Source: Acetivibrio thermocellus ATCC 27405
GTDB lineage: Bacteria; Bacillota; Clostridia; Acetivibrionales; Acetivibrionaceae
Direction: 5' to 3'
Assembly: GCF_000015865.1 (NCBI RefSeq)
Contig: NC_009012.1
Span: forward strand, 310,001 to 374,000
Length of the DNA: 64,000 bases
A program made the position numbers and the translations under genes. Below the pieces are notes generated by a model. The model worked only from the letters and a program-made list of their open reading frames with translations. It did not search any database and was not told where the DNA came from. Positions 48,101-56,273 of the stretch are shown one piece after another (position 1 is the first letter of the stretch; each line of letters opens with the position of its first letter).

Positions 48101-48627
48101 AAAAATATGCAGATAAAATAATTATTAAGACAGCGGATTCAAAAGAAAGGTTTCAGGATGAACTGACTGCTTTCCTTAAAGGAATTAAAGAAAACATGGA
48201 CAATGGCTGCTATTTGTTTTCGAAAGTAAAAAAAGAATATGCGTTGAATTTGGACGGAAAAACCATTATGATTGTCGATGATGACCACAGAAATGTTTTT
48301 GTCCTGGCAGCGGCTCTTGAAGATTACGGAGCCAACATCATAGCTGCGGAAAACGGTAAAATGGCTCTTGAATTGCTTAGGACCAATAAAGTAGACTTAA
48401 TATTGATGGATATTATGATGCCGGTGATGGACGGATATGAGACTATCAGAGCGATAAAGGGAGATAAAGAGCTAAAAGGTATTCCGGTTATCGCAGTTAC
48501 GGCAAAGTCTCTAAAATCCGACAAGGAAAAGTGCATCGAAGCCGGAGCGGATGACTATATTTCAAAACCTGTGGATTACGATGTCCTGATACGGCTTATA
48601 AAAGCCTGGACAGCCAAAGAAAACTAA
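45145..48627 (+). CDS. Hybrid sensor kinase: 4-helix sensor, GAF, HK and three receiver domains
   Basis: 1160 residues from the ATG at 45145 (after GGGGGAGG). Order: transmembrane helix (about 14-33), four-helix-bundle sensor (AREARVAIMKIQRGIKEI-like), second transmembrane helix (about 195-215), HAMP-like stretch, GAF domain (about 265-425), long Gln-rich coiled coil, histidine kinase (HELRTPL, NFLSNAFKF, DTGIGI, GTGLGLS), then three receivers. Receiver 1 (VIEDNENF, LLDIMLPD) and 3 (IVDDDHRN, LMDIMMPV) are complete. Receiver 2 is degenerate: the acidic pair is replaced by Gly-Gly (IMIVGGDA) and the phosphoacceptor is Asn (VILNMELDD). The layout suits a phosphorelay with the preceding REC-kinase. 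Confidence 0.94.
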   Translation: MKLLKNVRIQHRMWALFAVWLILYVIFAVAAYRNVSEIGQVSEDIYTQSLKTSNAAREARVAIMKIQRGIKEILLSDNPDNVYYELEKIRELDNQVLENFEIIKSNSGGNEEIEKLVNESTEIFDEWRKTRGEIAALIQQNKHLQDTTALTVKNNEFVEKLEKCLDSLDKIEEDEAQNLIDRSAKIQKYHKNSIFYWTGIIVFTSVVLFTIVIRSIMWPVSYLQHIMRTSANTREIIEAELPGKNELVNMANYYNKLVRNLKEQFWIKDNCSALNEELAGKFDLKEITDKAVTFLARILDAGNGVLYLYNDEDKKLYLNSSYAFTERDRLSNQYELGEGIIGQVALERKPILLKNVKRQEALITTGTVTEAPLNVYAVPLLYQGHLYGVLELSSFEPFVELKQELMNEAAKIVSTYLYTAVQNNRIVNLLKITEAAKQEAGRKASELEEANRVLEEQQILLQKQTEELQQTNIQLEYQQQKLQQQSEELQQTNSQLEEQQQLLEEQARLLNIKNEDLERTTRELRLRTEELEKVNKYRSEFLANMSHELRTPLNSIILLSKMLARKKINEFDEKDMEKIEVINKAGQELLRLINDVLDLSKVESGKMNLNIFTFHSSELMEDLRQMFESSAKEKNISFFVEDSINSMLVGDRDKISQILRNFLSNAFKFTSEGSVILKAEMDKDRENDLIFSVTDTGIGIPEEHISDIFQEFRQVDGTISRKYGGTGLGLSISKKLADLMKGEIEVRSKIGEGSTFFLKLPGLVCKKEDGREKVTVKKDMDRKISTDRKNDKVILVIEDNENFAKYLKEINDGMGFDTIIAGSGKEGLETAKNTRVDGILLDIMLPDMSGIEVLRELKSIVELGKIPVHVISDLEEDDVSQIIAYLLNYSARHPERIMIVGGDAIWQSTIKKPFEERNITTKTVSTEEEVKFEFKKEMYDAVILNMELDDKDVAGICEYIAEQNVDIPLIVYAEKSLSQERQKEIKKYADKIIIKTADSKERFQDELTAFLKGIKENMDNGCYLFSKVKKEYALNLDGKTIMIVDDDHRNVFVLAAALEDYGANIIAAENGKMALELLRTNKVDLILMDIMMPVMDGYETIRAIKGDKELKGIPVIAVTAKSLKSDKEKCIEAGADDYISKPVDYDVLIRLIKAWTAKEN

Positions 48628-48750
48628 GCGGGCAAATTTAAAGGACAAATTTAACAAGCAATTTTAGGCTCTTAAATTTAATTCTGATTATTATGAAAAT
48701 TTACTTTAATTATCATAAATTATTATATACGGGGTTTGGGGTGTAGTTGT

Positions 48751-49893
48751 TTGAATATTCATAAAGCCAGAAACGGTCACATAATGCATATTTCGGTTAT
48801 GGGTGAATTGGACTCAAAAGCCGACGTGGACAGGCTGTTGGAGTCTATTGATGAAAACTGTGATTGTGAGATACATTTAACCTTTTTGGATGCAAATGTC
48901 GTTCCGAGGGAAATTGTGGAAAAGATTGTAAAGCTCAAGGAGCATAACAAATGCAAGATATTCGTACTTAAAGCATACCTGTACTCATATTTTTTGTCCC
49001 TTGGCATAAGTTGTTTTTTGGTAAAGAAAAAGTCCATATTGAATAAAGATTTTGAGAGCAAAGAAAAACTAAGTTCCCAGACATTTGAGCCGGAGAAAGT
49101 GGAAAAGTTTCTTTGGGATATTTACGACAAGTATGGATTCGACTTTACAGAATATCGGAAGGATAGTATAATAAGACGAATAAAAATATCAATGTTAAGA
49201 TATTGCATGACAAATTTTGATGAATTCAGCCACCTGGCTCTTACTGATCAGGACGTGTTTGAACAGCTTTTTTTGGATTTTTCCATCAATACCACAAATT
49301 TTTTCAGGGATCCGGAAGTCTTTATGTTCCTGAGGGAAAAAGTATTGCTTTTTCTGGATTCCTATTCCCATATCAGAATATGGTGTGTGGGCTGTTCAAA
49401 CGGAAAGGAGCCTTATTCGCTGGCAATAATTCTAAAAGAACTGGGCATGCTTCACAAAGTGCAGATTTATGCCACTGATATAAATCCTTATGTAATTGAA
49501 GAGGCAAAGAACGGTCTTTATTCTGTAAGCACAATAAACACTGATATAGCCAATTATAAGAAATCCGGTGGTTCAAAAAACTTTACCGACTATTTTGAGG
49601 TAAACGGCAACTACATGAAAGTTAAGGATGATTTTAAAGATAATATTTTGTTTTTTCAGCACAGCGTGATTGAAAAAGGCATACTCAATGAGTTTCAGAT
49701 GATTCTTTGCAGAAACGTAATGATTTATTTTGATATTCCTTTGCAAAAAAAAGTGCTTCGGCATTTTTACAATTCTTTGGATTCCGGAGGATTTTTAGTA
49801 ATGGGAAAAAGCGAAGGAATGCTTCTTAATAACGGATATGAATATTTTGCTGATTATAATGAAAAATATAGTGTTTACAGAAGAAAACATTAA
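48751..49893 (+). CDS. CheR-type protein-glutamate methyltransferase with extra N-terminal domain
   Basis: About 380 residues. I place the start at TTG 48751, eight bases after GGGGT, rather than at TTG 48736. Residues about 110-380 are CheR: the N-terminal helical domain (YRKDSIIRRIKISML), the SAM site WCVGCSNGKEPYSLAI and LCRNVMIYFD. CheR methylates glutamates of chemoreceptors. The first 95 residues (ISVMGELDSKADVDRLLESI, then IHLTFLDANVVP) resemble a STAS-like fold and are not part of CheR. It follows two sensor kinases by 108 bases without CheB or CheA nearby, so it may serve a non-chemotaxis pathway. Confidence 0.9.
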   Translation: MNIHKARNGHIMHISVMGELDSKADVDRLLESIDENCDCEIHLTFLDANVVPREIVEKIVKLKEHNKCKIFVLKAYLYSYFLSLGISCFLVKKKSILNKDFESKEKLSSQTFEPEKVEKFLWDIYDKYGFDFTEYRKDSIIRRIKISMLRYCMTNFDEFSHLALTDQDVFEQLFLDFSINTTNFFRDPEVFMFLREKVLLFLDSYSHIRIWCVGCSNGKEPYSLAIILKELGMLHKVQIYATDINPYVIEEAKNGLYSVSTINTDIANYKKSGGSKNFTDYFEVNGNYMKVKDDFKDNILFFQHSVIEKGILNEFQMILCRNVMIYFDIPLQKKVLRHFYNSLDSGGFLVMGKSEGMLLNNGYEYFADYNEKYSVYRRKH

Positions 49894-49966
49894 TTTTTAA
49901 ACGACCAATAATTATAAAAAATAATTGAGCTGTAGAAATTCATATAATGAAAAAGGTTTGAGTCTG

Positions 49967-52324
49967 ATGAATGAATATAAAAAGGAAATAAAGATATCGG
50001 TAAGGAATCTGGTTGAGTTTGTGTTAAGGACCGGTGACATTGACAGCTCTTTTACCGGAAGCAGCAGGGCCGTCGAAGGTACAAGGCTTCATAAAAAAAT
50101 ACAGAAAACCCAGGGCAAGGAGTATAGCCCGGAAGTGTTTCTGAAAACCACTGTTGAGTTTGACGACTTTTTCCTCACAGTTGAAGGACGGGCGGACGGT
50201 GTAATAAATGAGGACGGCTGTTTTATAATTGATGAGATAAAAACAACAACGGCACCTTTGGAGTTGATAGATGAATTCTACAATCCCCTGCACTGGGCAC
50301 AGGCCAAATGCTACGCATATATCCATGCGTTAAATGAAAATTTGGAGAAAATAAAGATAAGGCTTACCTATTGCCATTTGGAAACAGAAGAGATAAAATA
50401 CCTGGTCAGTGAATTCGATTTTGCAGAGCTTAGCCGGTTTTTCGAGGAACTTGTTGAAAAATATTATGTATGGGCAAAGCTTGCCTGTGACTGGCAGGTT
50501 AAAAGGGACTGTTCGATTAAAGTTCTTGAGTTTCCTTTTGAGAAATACAGAAAAGGTCAGAGAAAACTTGCTGTGGCTGTTTACAAGACCGTTACGGAGG
50601 GTAAAAAACTTTATGTGAAGGCGCCCACAGGTATTGGAAAGACCATTTCAACCCTGTTTCCGGCAGTCAAGGCAATAGGGGAGGGACATGCCTCAAAAAT
50701 TTTTTACCTTACGGCAAAGACCGTTACAGGCGGTGTCGCCAAAGAAGCTTTTGCAAAAATGAGGCAAAAGGGACTTTTATTTAAAACGGTGACTCTCACT
50801 GCAAAGGAAAAAATATGTTTTATGGAAAAAGCCGTATGCAAACCGGAAAAATGCGAGTATGCCAAGGGGCATTTTGACAGAGTGAACGAGGCAATAATGG
50901 ATATACTGACCAATGAGGATGAAATCAAAAGAGAAGTTATAGAAGAGTATGCAAAGGCCCACAGAGTTTGTCCCTTTGAGCTGGCGCTGGATCTTACCAT
51001 TTGGGCCGATGCGGTAATTTGTGATTACAATTATGTGTTTGATCCGAGGGTGTACCTGAAAAGATTTTTCTCCGATGCGGGCGGTGACTATATTTTTCTG
51101 GTGGATGAGGCGCACAACCTTGTGGACAGGGCAAGAGAAATGTTTTCGGCGCAGCTTTCGAAAAAGAGCTTTCTTGAGCTGAAAAAGGCGATGAAAGAGG
51201 AAAGTCCCAAAATATCGAAAACACTGCAAAAGCTTAACACATTTATGCTGGGTATGAAAAAACTTTGCGGCGATAACGACTACTTTGTAAGCAAGGAGGA
51301 GCAAAGTGAAATATACCTGCTTTTAAGAAGACTTATCGGTGAATGCGAAGAATATTTGACGGACAGGGCAAAGAACGGAATTGAAAATGAGGATTTGCTG
51401 CAGCTTTATTTTGATGCCCTTATGTATGTCAGGATAGCCGAGTTTTATGATGACAGGTATGTTACCTTTGTGGAAAAATCCGATAACGATGTTAGAATAA
51501 AGCTTTTTTGTATCGACCCTTCCCATCTTTTAAGCGAAGCTTTAAAAAGAGGAAAGGCAGCGGTTTTCTTTTCGGCCACGTTGCTTCCTTTGAGTTATTT
51601 CAAGGAAGTTTTGGGAGGAGGGCCGGATGATTACACGATGTGTTTGGATTCACCTTTTGAAGTGAATAACAGATGCCTCATGATAGCCGACAGAATATCC
51701 ACCCGTTATCAGGACAGGGGCAAAAGCTGCGATGAGGTGGTGCAGTGCATAAAATCCATCGTTTGTGCCAAAAAGGGAAATTACATTGCTTTTTTTCCGT
51801 CCTATCAGTATATGAACATGATTTATGAATTGTTTGAAAAGGAATGCGGTGATATTAAGCTTTATGTTCAGTCTTCCTCCATGACGGAAAAGGAAAGGGA
51901 GGATTTTCTTGAGCGTTTTAAAGCGGACCCTCAGGAGACGGTATTGGGTTTTTGCGTGCTGGGAGGGATTTTTTCCGAAGGAATTGATCTTAGGGACGAC
52001 AGGCTGATAGGGGCGATTATTGTTGGTGTAGGTCTTCCCCAGATATGTATTGAAAGAGATATCATAAGGGATTATTATCAGAATAAAAACCGGCTCGGAT
52101 TTGAATACTCTTACATGTATCCCGGCATGAACAAGGTTATGCAGGCGGCGGGAAGAGTTATAAGGTCGGAGAATGACAAGGGGGTTATACTTTTAATTGA
52201 TGACAGGTTTACAAACCCAAGTTATCTTGCCCTTTTTCCAAATGAGTGGTTCCCATATATCAGAGTTACGGGGAATAATATATCAGAGCATGTAAAGAAG
52301 TTTTGGAGCCGACATGGGGCTTGA
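49967..52324 (+). CDS. Cas4/RecB-like nuclease fused to XPD/DinG-type helicase
   Basis: 785 residues from ATG 49967 (after AAAAAGG). Residues about 1-160 carry PD-(D/E)XK nuclease motifs of the RecB/Cas4 kind: GTRLHKKI (His), VEGRADGVI (Asp), FIIDEIKTT (Glu-x-Lys) and WAQAKCYAYI (Gln-x3-Tyr). The rest is a superfamily 2 helicase like XPD and DinG: Walker A KAPTGIGKTIST, FLVDEAHNLVD (DEAH), and motif VI QAAGRVIRSENDKG. Cysteines in ICFMEKAVCKPEKCEY and HRVCPFE are spaced for the iron-sulfur cluster of this class. It should unwind 5'-3' and cut DNA. No repair partner adjoins it. Confidence 0.92.
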   Translation: MNEYKKEIKISVRNLVEFVLRTGDIDSSFTGSSRAVEGTRLHKKIQKTQGKEYSPEVFLKTTVEFDDFFLTVEGRADGVINEDGCFIIDEIKTTTAPLELIDEFYNPLHWAQAKCYAYIHALNENLEKIKIRLTYCHLETEEIKYLVSEFDFAELSRFFEELVEKYYVWAKLACDWQVKRDCSIKVLEFPFEKYRKGQRKLAVAVYKTVTEGKKLYVKAPTGIGKTISTLFPAVKAIGEGHASKIFYLTAKTVTGGVAKEAFAKMRQKGLLFKTVTLTAKEKICFMEKAVCKPEKCEYAKGHFDRVNEAIMDILTNEDEIKREVIEEYAKAHRVCPFELALDLTIWADAVICDYNYVFDPRVYLKRFFSDAGGDYIFLVDEAHNLVDRAREMFSAQLSKKSFLELKKAMKEESPKISKTLQKLNTFMLGMKKLCGDNDYFVSKEEQSEIYLLLRRLIGECEEYLTDRAKNGIENEDLLQLYFDALMYVRIAEFYDDRYVTFVEKSDNDVRIKLFCIDPSHLLSEALKRGKAAVFFSATLLPLSYFKEVLGGGPDDYTMCLDSPFEVNNRCLMIADRISTRYQDRGKSCDEVVQCIKSIVCAKKGNYIAFFPSYQYMNMIYELFEKECGDIKLYVQSSSMTEKEREDFLERFKADPQETVLGFCVLGGIFSEGIDLRDDRLIGAIIVGVGLPQICIERDIIRDYYQNKNRLGFEYSYMYPGMNKVMQAAGRVIRSENDKGVILLIDDRFTNPSYLALFPNEWFPYIRVTGNNISEHVKKFWSRHGA

Positions 52325-52348
52325 AACGGAAAATTTTATTGGTATAAT
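52321..52348 (+). promoter_or_regulatory. Promoter for hom inside the end of the helicase gene
   Basis: TTGAAA (52321-52326), 16 bases, TATAAT (52343-52348) with an extended TTGG in front. ATTGGTATAAT occurs again 25 bases later (52363-52373). Confidence 0.6.
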
Positions 52349-52394
52349 ATCAACATAAATAAATTGGTATAATGATTTTCGGAGGAGATTGGTT

Positions 52395-53681
52395 ATGGAA
52401 GAAGTGAAAATTGGTTTCCTTGGTTTTGGAAATGTTGGAACCGGAGCTTATAAAATTATTCGTGATAACGGTAATGATATTTTTCTAAGTGAAGGAGTTC
52501 GGCTGAAAGTTGCGAAAATTCTTGTAAGAGATATTAATAAGAAAAGAAATGTGGAAGTTGACAATTCTATTCTGACGGATAAATTTGAAGAAATAGTAAA
52601 TGACCCCGGAATCTCCATTGTTGCTGAATTCATGGGCGGTGTGGAGCCTGCCAGGGATTATGTTGTTTCCTGCCTTAAGAATAAAAAAACCGTTGTGACT
52701 GCAAACAAAGAGCTTATTGCCAAACATGGATTGGAGCTTCAGGCGCTTGCCAAAGAAAACGGAGTGGGTCTTTATTATGAAGCAAGTGTGGCAGGAGGTA
52801 TTCCGGTTATAAAGATTCTTGCAGAGTCGCTTCAGGCAAACAAAATTGGCGAAATTATGGGGATTATTAATGGTACCACTAACTATATACTTACAAAGAT
52901 GTCCGAGGAGGGAAGAAGTTTCAGTGATGTGCTTGCAGAAGCACAAAGACTGGGGTATGCGGAACCGGATCCTACTGCTGACATAGAAGGCTATGATGCT
53001 ATGTATAAAATTTCCATATTATCCTCCATGGCATTTCATAAAAAGGTGGATGTTGACAAAATCTACAGGGAGGGTATTACCCAAATTACCCCGGAAGATA
53101 TTGAATACGGCAGGGAGCTGGGGTTTGCAATCCGTCTTCTTGCCATTGCCAAAAAGCGCAACAATACCATCGAAGTAAGAGTGCATCCGACATTTATACC
53201 TCTTGACCATCCTTTGGCTGCTGTAAGGCATTCCTTTAATGCAGTGTTCCTTAAAGGGGACGCCGTGGGGAATATAATGCTGTACGGCAGAGGAGCCGGG
53301 GACCTTCCTACGGGAAGTGCAATTGTGTCGGATATAATTACTGCATGCCATCAGAAGGACAAGCACAGATATATCAGTTTTTACAATGACGAAGAAGGCT
53401 CAGCTGAGAAGATAAAATTCAATGATGACTGGGAAAGCGAATTTTTTGTCAGACTTACGGTAAAGGACAAGCCGGGAGTTCTTGCCAAAATTGCCGGATG
53501 CTTTGGCAAACACGGAGTGAGTATAGCATCGGTAATTCAGAAGGACAGGGGAAAGGACGCCGTTCCTTTGATATTTGTAACCCATTTGGCCAAGGAGCTT
53601 TCAATGAAAAAAGCCATATCTGATATTGCAGAAGTTGAGGATGTGTTAATGGTTGAAAATATCATACCGGTTGAGCGTTAA
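52395..53681 (+). CDS. hom: Homoserine dehydrogenase
   Basis: 428 residues from ATG 52395 after GGAGGAGA. It reduces aspartate semialdehyde to homoserine, leading to threonine and methionine. The NAD(P) motif is GFLGFGNVGTGAYKI, the catalytic domain shows YEASVAGGIPVI and INGTTNYIL, and a C-terminal ACT domain (about 350-428; RLTVKDKPGVLAKIA) is the usual site of threonine inhibition. No thrB or thrC adjoins. Three hairpins follow the gene. Confidence 0.96.
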   Translation: MEEVKIGFLGFGNVGTGAYKIIRDNGNDIFLSEGVRLKVAKILVRDINKKRNVEVDNSILTDKFEEIVNDPGISIVAEFMGGVEPARDYVVSCLKNKKTVVTANKELIAKHGLELQALAKENGVGLYYEASVAGGIPVIKILAESLQANKIGEIMGIINGTTNYILTKMSEEGRSFSDVLAEAQRLGYAEPDPTADIEGYDAMYKISILSSMAFHKKVDVDKIYREGITQITPEDIEYGRELGFAIRLLAIAKKRNNTIEVRVHPTFIPLDHPLAAVRHSFNAVFLKGDAVGNIMLYGRGAGDLPTGSAIVSDIITACHQKDKHRYISFYNDEEGSAEKIKFNDDWESEFFVRLTVKDKPGVLAKIAGCFGKHGVSIASVIQKDRGKDAVPLIFVTHLAKELSMKKAISDIAEVEDVLMVENIIPVER

Positions 53682-53722
53682 TTGAGTTATAATATAGTTG
53701 TAAATAAATCTGTAAATAGAGA

Positions 53723-53849
53723 AAGTATCCCTTGGGGCGAGGGATACTTCAAGAAGTGGTAAGATGAACTGTAGATTTTGAATCTACAGTTGATAGCATA
53801 TGCAGATTTAGATGATTTCGTAAGGTATAACTTATTAAGTTATACCTTA
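53723..53849. other. Three consecutive hairpins between hom and the next gene
   Basis: Hairpin 1: AAGTATCCCT (53723-53732) with AGGGATACTT (53740-53749). Hairpin 2: AACTGTAGATT (53767-53777) with AATCTACAGTT (53781-53791), a three-base loop. Hairpin 3: TAAGGTATAACTTA (53821-53834) with TAAGTTATACCTTA (53836-53849), a one-base centre. All are perfect. None has a classic T tract directly after it except a TTTACTTTT after hairpin 3. No coding frame is seen in the 290-base gap. Confidence 0.8.
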
Positions 53850-53972
53850 TTTACTTTTCATTAATACTAATTCGAAATTTTTTTTAATTTTATTGTCGTA
53901 AAAAAATTTTTTTTAATATTTTTACTTTTTTAAATTTGTACTCTATATATAGAATAGTATAGTGCAGTTATA

Positions 53973-56015
53973 CTAACGGTTTAGCTTTTCGCGGAGCAGG
54001 GCGCCGTCAGTAATCGGTTCATGACAGACAAAGTTTTCGCAGACGTAAGCAGTAGGTTTATTTTCAATTGTAGTGTAATTGTCGATAAACGGTATCAGTT
54101 CTTTTAAATCCTTGTGTTCTTCGGAATATAAAATTGAAGTTGTGAAAGGTCTGAAATCTTCACTGAGAATACTGAGCATGTTTTGAGTGTCTTTCTCATT
54201 GCTGCCCACCAGAACAACTTCATTTGATTTGGATTTCGAAAAAAGCATAGCTGTAAGGAAAAAAGCATATCCTTGCGGCATGCTGTCAATTTTGCTTCCA
54301 AAAAGGGCAAACATCTGATGGGCTTTTTCTTCCAACTCCTGCTGCCCTGTCAAACGTGAAAGTCTTAGAAAATTCAAAGCTGCAACCGAATTACCGGACG
54401 GAATGGCTCCGTCGTATATTTCCTTTGGTCTGGTAATGAGTTGCTCACTGTCGCTGCCATATATGAAAAGCCCACCCTTTTTATTGTCCCAGAAATACTT
54501 AATCATGTCATTGGTCAGTTCCATGGCTTTTTTGAGATACATAGGTTTGTAAGTTGTTTCATAAAGCTCAATAAGAGCCCAGATTAAGAATGCATAGTCG
54601 TCGAGATATGCCAAAAATGCGGCTTCTCCGTCCCTGTACCGCGCAAGAAGCCTTCCGTCAGGTCTTACGAGTTTTGAGAATATGAATTCACTGGCTTTCT
54701 CAGCGGCGAGAGTGTATTTTTCAATCCCCAGAACTCTTCCACCGATTGCCAGGGCGGCTATCATAAGACCGTTCCAGGCAGTCAGGATTTTGTCATCCTT
54801 ATGGGGATGCACCCTTTTTTCTCTGTGGTCAAAGAGTTTTTTTCTGCACAATTCGACAAACTCCTTATCTTCGTCAGGTATTGTGCTGTTTATAAGGTTT
54901 GGGATGTTGAGACCTTCAAAATTTCCTTCTTCGGTGATGTTGTAATATTTGCAGAATTTTTCACCGTCGCTTTCTCCCAAGACTTCTTTTATTTCAGTTG
55001 GAGACCAGATGTAGAATTTTCCTTCTTCGCCTTCGGAATCTGCGTCTTCTGCGCTGTAGAATCCACCTTCCGGTGATGTCATGTCTCTTAGCACATAAGT
55101 AAAGATTTCTTTTGCAATATCGGCGTATTTTTTGTTTTTTGTTGCCTGATAGGTTTCAAGATATGCTATGGCCAGCAATGCATTATCATACAGCATTTTT
55201 TCGAAATGAGGCACCAGCCATTTTTCATCAGTCGAATAACGGCAAAAGCCAAAACCTATGTGGTCATATATTCCGCCGCTGTACATGGAGTCAAGAGTTT
55301 TTTCGACCATGACAAGGGCATACTCCTCTTTGGCCTTGTGCCAGTATCTCAGAAGAAAATACAGGTTGTGGGGCATAGGGAACTTGGGTGCGTTCCCAAA
55401 TCCTCCGTAAATGTTGTCAAAGTCATATTTGAACTGCGAAAAGGCATCTTCAAATATGTCTTCTGTAATTTCATCGACAGAATAGTAATAGTCATCATCA
55501 ATTGATTCGCTGATTACACTGACTACCTTGGAGCTGTATTTGGCAAGTGAATCTTTTTCATTTACCCAGGTGTTGTGTACGCTCTTGAGGATGGATATAA
55601 GTCCGGGCATTCCCATACGGTCTTTTTTGGGAAAGTATGTTCCGGCAAAGAAAGGCTTTTTGTCGGGAGTCATAATGATTGTCAGCGGCCAGCCCCCATG
55701 TCCCGTCAGTGCCTGACAGGCAGTCATGTATATGCTGTCTATATCCGGGCGTTCTTCTCTGTCCACTTTGATGGAAACAAAGTTTTTGTTTAGAATTTCG
55801 GCAACTTCTTCATCTTCAAAGGATTCACTCTCCATCACATGGCACCAGTGGCAGGTGGAATAGCCTATGGAGAGGAAGATGGGCTTGTTTTCCCGTTTGG
55901 CTTTTTCAAATGCCTCATCACACCAGGGATACCAGTCTACAGGGTTATATGCATGCTGCAGCAGGTAAGGGGATTTCTCATGGATTAGTCTGTTGGCTTG
56001 TTTATAAGCTGACAT
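53973..56015 (-). CDS. Thioredoxin-domain protein of the YyaL/SSP411 family
   Basis: 680 residues. The N-terminal DUF255 thioredoxin-like domain has [16 protein letters not shown] (CxxC as Cys-His-Trp-Cys) near residue 50 and [15 protein letters not shown]. The remaining 500 residues form an (alpha/alpha)6 barrel like N-acylglucosamine 2-epimerase ([20 protein letters not shown], quoted in parts: [11 protein letters not shown]). Members occur from bacteria to human SPATA20, with no settled activity. No signal peptide, so cytosolic. ATG 56015 lies a little downstream of GGAAGGTG on the minus strand. It converges on hom. Confidence 0.93.
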   Translation of the reverse strand: MSAYKQANRLIHEKSPYLLQHAYNPVDWYPWCDEAFEKAKRENKPIFLSIGYSTCHWCHVMESESFEDEEVAEILNKNFVSIKVDREERPDIDSIYMTACQALTGHGGWPLTIIMTPDKKPFFAGTYFPKKDRMGMPGLISILKSVHNTWVNEKDSLAKYSSKVVSVISESIDDDYYYSVDEITEDIFEDAFSQFKYDFDNIYGGFGNAPKFPMPHNLYFLLRYWHKAKEEYALVMVEKTLDSMYSGGIYDHIGFGFCRYSTDEKWLVPHFEKMLYDNALLAIAYLETYQATKNKKYADIAKEIFTYVLRDMTSPEGGFYSAEDADSEGEEGKFYIWSPTEIKEVLGESDGEKFCKYYNITEEGNFEGLNIPNLINSTIPDEDKEFVELCRKKLFDHREKRVHPHKDDKILTAWNGLMIAALAIGGRVLGIEKYTLAAEKASEFIFSKLVRPDGRLLARYRDGEAAFLAYLDDYAFLIWALIELYETTYKPMYLKKAMELTNDMIKYFWDNKKGGLFIYGSDSEQLITRPKEIYDGAIPSGNSVAALNFLRLSRLTGQQELEEKAHQMFALFGSKIDSMPQGYAFFLTAMLFSKSKSNEVVLVGSNEKDTQNMLSILSEDFRPFTTSILYSEEHKDLKELIPFIDNYTTIENKPTAYVCENFVCHEPITDGALLREKLNR

Positions 56016-56273
56016 GTGGACTTCACCTTCCTTTCATTTTATTATTCTTTTTACCACTGAAGTATTATTTGAACTTATGTAATTTTGTATGCAAAGTTAA
56101 AGGGTATAGAATGACTATAATAAATCATTTTATTGAGCATGAAAAAAATAATATGATGGAATTGGAAATAAAAAAACTAATTTCGGAGAAATGAAATGGA
56201 ATTGAAATTTTAATGAAAAGTATATATGGTAATGAGTAAATTTTAATGATACTATAAATGACAGTAATGATTA

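Noticed and set aside
55910-56194. Short plus-strand frame upstream of the IS, including a 27-codon ATG frame at 56111
   Set aside because: No recognisable protein; a weak AAAGGG site is the only support.
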